Assembly (NCBI GenBank): GCA_028023455.1
Contig: JAQFVV010000321.1
Span: 122,001-186,000 of the forward strand
Reading direction: 5' to 3'
Length of the DNA: 64,000 bases
Source of the DNA: Epiperipatus broadwayi
Lineage: Eukaryota > Onychophora > Udeonychophora > Euonychophora > Peripatidae
The translations under genes were made by a program, and so were the position numbers. Under the pieces are notes generated by a model. It saw only the letters and a program-made list of their open reading frames with translations, made no database searches and was not told where the DNA came from. This document shows, one piece after another, positions 61,574-64,000 of the stretch. Position 1 is the stretch's first letter. The number at the start of each line of letters is the position of its first letter.

Positions 61574-64000
61574 TACAACCATTAAATGAAGAGACAGATA
61601 TATATATAGACGACCGACTGACACGACCATAGGGAAAATGAAACTTGATTAACAGACCTATTTATAAGCTAGATAAAATTTTTAAAAAAATGATCGCAAT
61701 GAGACATGTATAATTTTGTAGTTTGTACAGATGCTATTATTCATGCTCATGCTGCTCTCCCAGAGTCTACCAACTAGTCAAGTATACTTAAGCGACTGTA
61801 TTATGTATAAGTAAAGAGTTTTTTTTTCAATGTTTTTTTTTTTGAAGTGAAAAGAAATGAAGCAGTCGGATCTGAGTTCGATCCTAGCTTCATGACATCT
61901 AGCCATAAGCCCACTTCAAAGCCTAGTACTAACCTTAAATTTCCAATGCAATGGGGCTTTATACGTTCAATCCACGCTAATTTCCATAAAGAAAAACTTA
62001 TTTTATAAATGTGTATCAAAATTAATTCCTTTCAGATTTAAATTGATCGATTCTATTAATAAATTCATGATAGAATTTGGACTGTGCATATATATTTGTA
62101 AATATTTAAATATATATAATTGTTCGTAAGTTTCATTGCGTCGGGAATGTTTACTTCACTTTTAAATAATTTGTTAAATTTTTGATGATTAAAAGCTACA
62201 TTCTTTCGATAAGCTTTCAGATTTTCCCTTTCCAAAACAATGGTTAAAGTTTTATTAATTAAAAAAAAAAAAGAGTATTTTAAAATGTAATGATTTCCTA
62301 ATTAAAATCATTTTCTGATTTTAAGAATTCATTTTCTAATTAGAAAATGAATTCAATTTAATGAGTTTGAAAGCCTTATCGAAGGAATGTATCTAAAAAC
62401 AACTAGTAGATTTTGTGGCATTGATAATGAAAGAAGCGCTAGACCGAAGGCATCAAATACAGTATATATAGCTCTGAAAAGTTTGGAGGAAGAAGCCATC
62501 TTTGTTGTAGAGAAGTGCCAGTCAACTCTGTGCGTTTTTAAATTATGAAATTAAATAGTGTTTCGATCATGGTGAAGGGCTAAAATGTCAGGAATCTGGC
62601 TACAGTTCCTGAAGTCCGCTGAAAATCTTCAATGAAGCTGCTAAATTCTTTCCAGACAAATCATGCTGCCAAAATCAAATAATATGCTGTTCAAGTAATC
62701 GATCAAATGCATGCCTACCTTTTATCAACCCGGACGTGTAAACTAAGGGAACCAGCCTCGGAAGAAATGGGTAATATATTTCCATAATGAACCTTAAACT
62801 TTCTGGATAGTTTCCGAACTTTACTTTACACTCCCTTTAAGAGCTCTTTTCATTCTTTAATGTAATAATCTCTGTGTAACACATTTTATTTATGCTATTT
62901 TAAATTAGTAATTCTCTCAATCACTAGTCTTTAAATTTAACTTTCCTTCCTTACTATGGCGGTTCATTTACTATACTATATATATATATTTTGTGTGATT
63001 TATTAATGTCATTTATTTTTAATTATATGCCAATAATCTTTTGACTCAATAAACTCCTTTGTTCTATTTGCCTTACACAGAAAATGTAATATTAAATCTG
63101 ATAATAATTCTCGTCCATTAGAACTAGATTTATACAGTTCTATCAATCATCAAGTCGAAAGAAATTATTAAATGTTTGTTATTTTTATATTTGGCTAATA
63201 ATAAATTATTAGCTCTGTTTCTAATCTATGCCCCAGCTATTTTCTCATATTCAACAATGTGTATTTATTCATATAGGGCCGATAAAGGAATCAATCAAAT
63301 ATATTCTAATTCAAATTTCAGTTACTTGCTATTTAGATTCAGGAAAGGCACGATGTTTGGGGCATGATTCATATAATTTTATAATGCTTTAAAATAATTT
63401 TACTTAAAAACTCGTTTGACTTTAATTAATTTGATCAGGTCATCATGTAGAGCATTCTTTATATAAATGGGTTTTATTCATTAACCATGATGATTACCAA
63501 GTCATCATTTTTCCGAACGTTGCTGATGCGAGCCATCTCCTGTTTAGTAGGCTTGTTCTCGGTGATATTATTATTACTTTAATTCCATAGGAAGAAAGCA
63601 CTTCCTCACTTGCTCATATTATAATTGGAACACCAAAGGTTCGTGGCTATGACCTGGCCTGGTTTTCCCCCGTGTTTCACATCTGCTCATAGGGCATTAA
63701 AGACTTGTAAAACACAAGACGCCCTCCTTCTTAAATCACCGGCAAGCCATTATCTTTCATATTCATTTTTCTTATAGCTCATAAGACGTCAGTACCGTTT
63801 ACTTCTCAGTTCCAGTAAAGCCAGCCCTAATGCTCGTAAATCGTGATGAATTGATTTTATTAAAGTCGAACAAATTCATATTCATTTATAATTAAGTTTC
63901 CTATTAAATATTAAAGATGCCCTAAATACATATCTTGTTCTTCATGAATGGATTTGCGAATGTGAAAATAAATCTCACATTCTTTCGTAATAAAATTAGA
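61574..64000. other. Non-coding; G+C-richer islands
   Basis: A short perfect inverted repeat lies at 62318-62354 (GAATTCATTTTCTAATTAGAAAATGAATTC centre). Segments 62340-62790 and 63490-63840 are richer in G+C. They might be old element bodies or conserved non-coding DNA. Confidence 0.5.
61860..61930 (+). repeat. Possible tRNA-derived SINE remnant
   Basis: GAGTTCGATCCTAGC fits a pol III B box (GTTCGATCC). No clear A box is seen at the right spacing. Confidence 0.3.

Larger units (their letters stand above)
57519..64000 (-). other. Presumed upstream intron/flank of SELENON
   Basis: The N-terminal exons (membrane anchor, EF-hand) were looked for on the minus strand and not recognised. The stretch contains hairpin repeats (57606-57715, 57897-58137), a LINE tail relic (about 58165-58260), a palindrome (59267-59406) and a gag-like relic (59980-61573). 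Two segments, about 62340-62790 and 63490-63840, are richer in G+C than their surroundings but have no open frame that I can call. Confidence 0.45.

Noticed and set aside
63521-63580. Signal-peptide-like start (MRAISCLVGLFSVILLL) on the plus strand
   Set aside because: A stop follows after 18 codons, with no splice donor or downstream frame to support it.
1-64000. CRISPR arrays, operons, bacterial promoters or terminators
   Set aside because: No spaced direct repeats, ribosome sites or compact gene layout; the window is clearly eukaryotic.

Overview
The window is very A+T-rich and long-introned, and it is full of decayed mobile elements. It has no prokaryotic features. It looks like a piece of an invertebrate metazoan genome. 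I cannot name the species: the selenoprotein N gene shows an animal with a working selenocysteine pathway, and the RTE-like LINEs, Ty3/Gypsy and Penelope-like relics fit many invertebrates.

The one host gene I recognise is SELENON (selenoprotein N), on the minus strand. Seven exons were traced by splice signals, phase continuity and protein similarity: 57408-57518, 54988-55319, 49629-49780, 39104-39366, 28373-28582, 23578-23768 and 17570-17675. They join in phase to 1365 nt, which is 454 residues plus a stop, and lack only the N-terminal part (membrane anchor and EF-hand region), which I could not find in the window. The exon at 28373-28582 carries an in-frame TGA in the Ser-Cys-Sec-Gly motif. 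It is followed six bases later by a strong stem-loop placed like the selenocysteine redefinition element known from vertebrate SEPN1. A SECIS-like fold lies at 13001-13066, about 4.5 kb past the stop codon, and is followed by several AATAAA signals. Together these would form a complete UGA-recoding system.

The rest is introns and flanks holding transposons. A young Ty3/Gypsy element (33438-38866, identical-length 709-bp LTRs, TSD CAATA) lies antisense in the intron, 232 bp from a splice donor. A 5'-truncated RTE-like LINE with a 13-bp TSD lies at 40981-42596. Older relics include LINE pieces (about 5100-6665, 15760-15895, 32460-32720, 55425-55720), Gypsy pol pieces (about 8130-11050 minus, 26000-27160 plus), a Penelope-like GIY-YIG fragment (22491-22874 minus) and a gag-like ORF (60491-61573).

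The most unusual repeats are a family of hairpin-forming insertions. They share a conserved tail, and four are bounded by 12-15 bp target duplications: 39492-39899, 44636-44844, 51364-51822 and 57897-58137. Many palindromic MITE-like elements are also present (12691-12828, 13287-13585, 19051-19157, 20672-20921, 28081-28301, 48310-48630, 59267-59406), two of them flanking the SECIS candidate. About 54 kb of the 64 kb is intron, UTR or flank with no other host gene that I can support.
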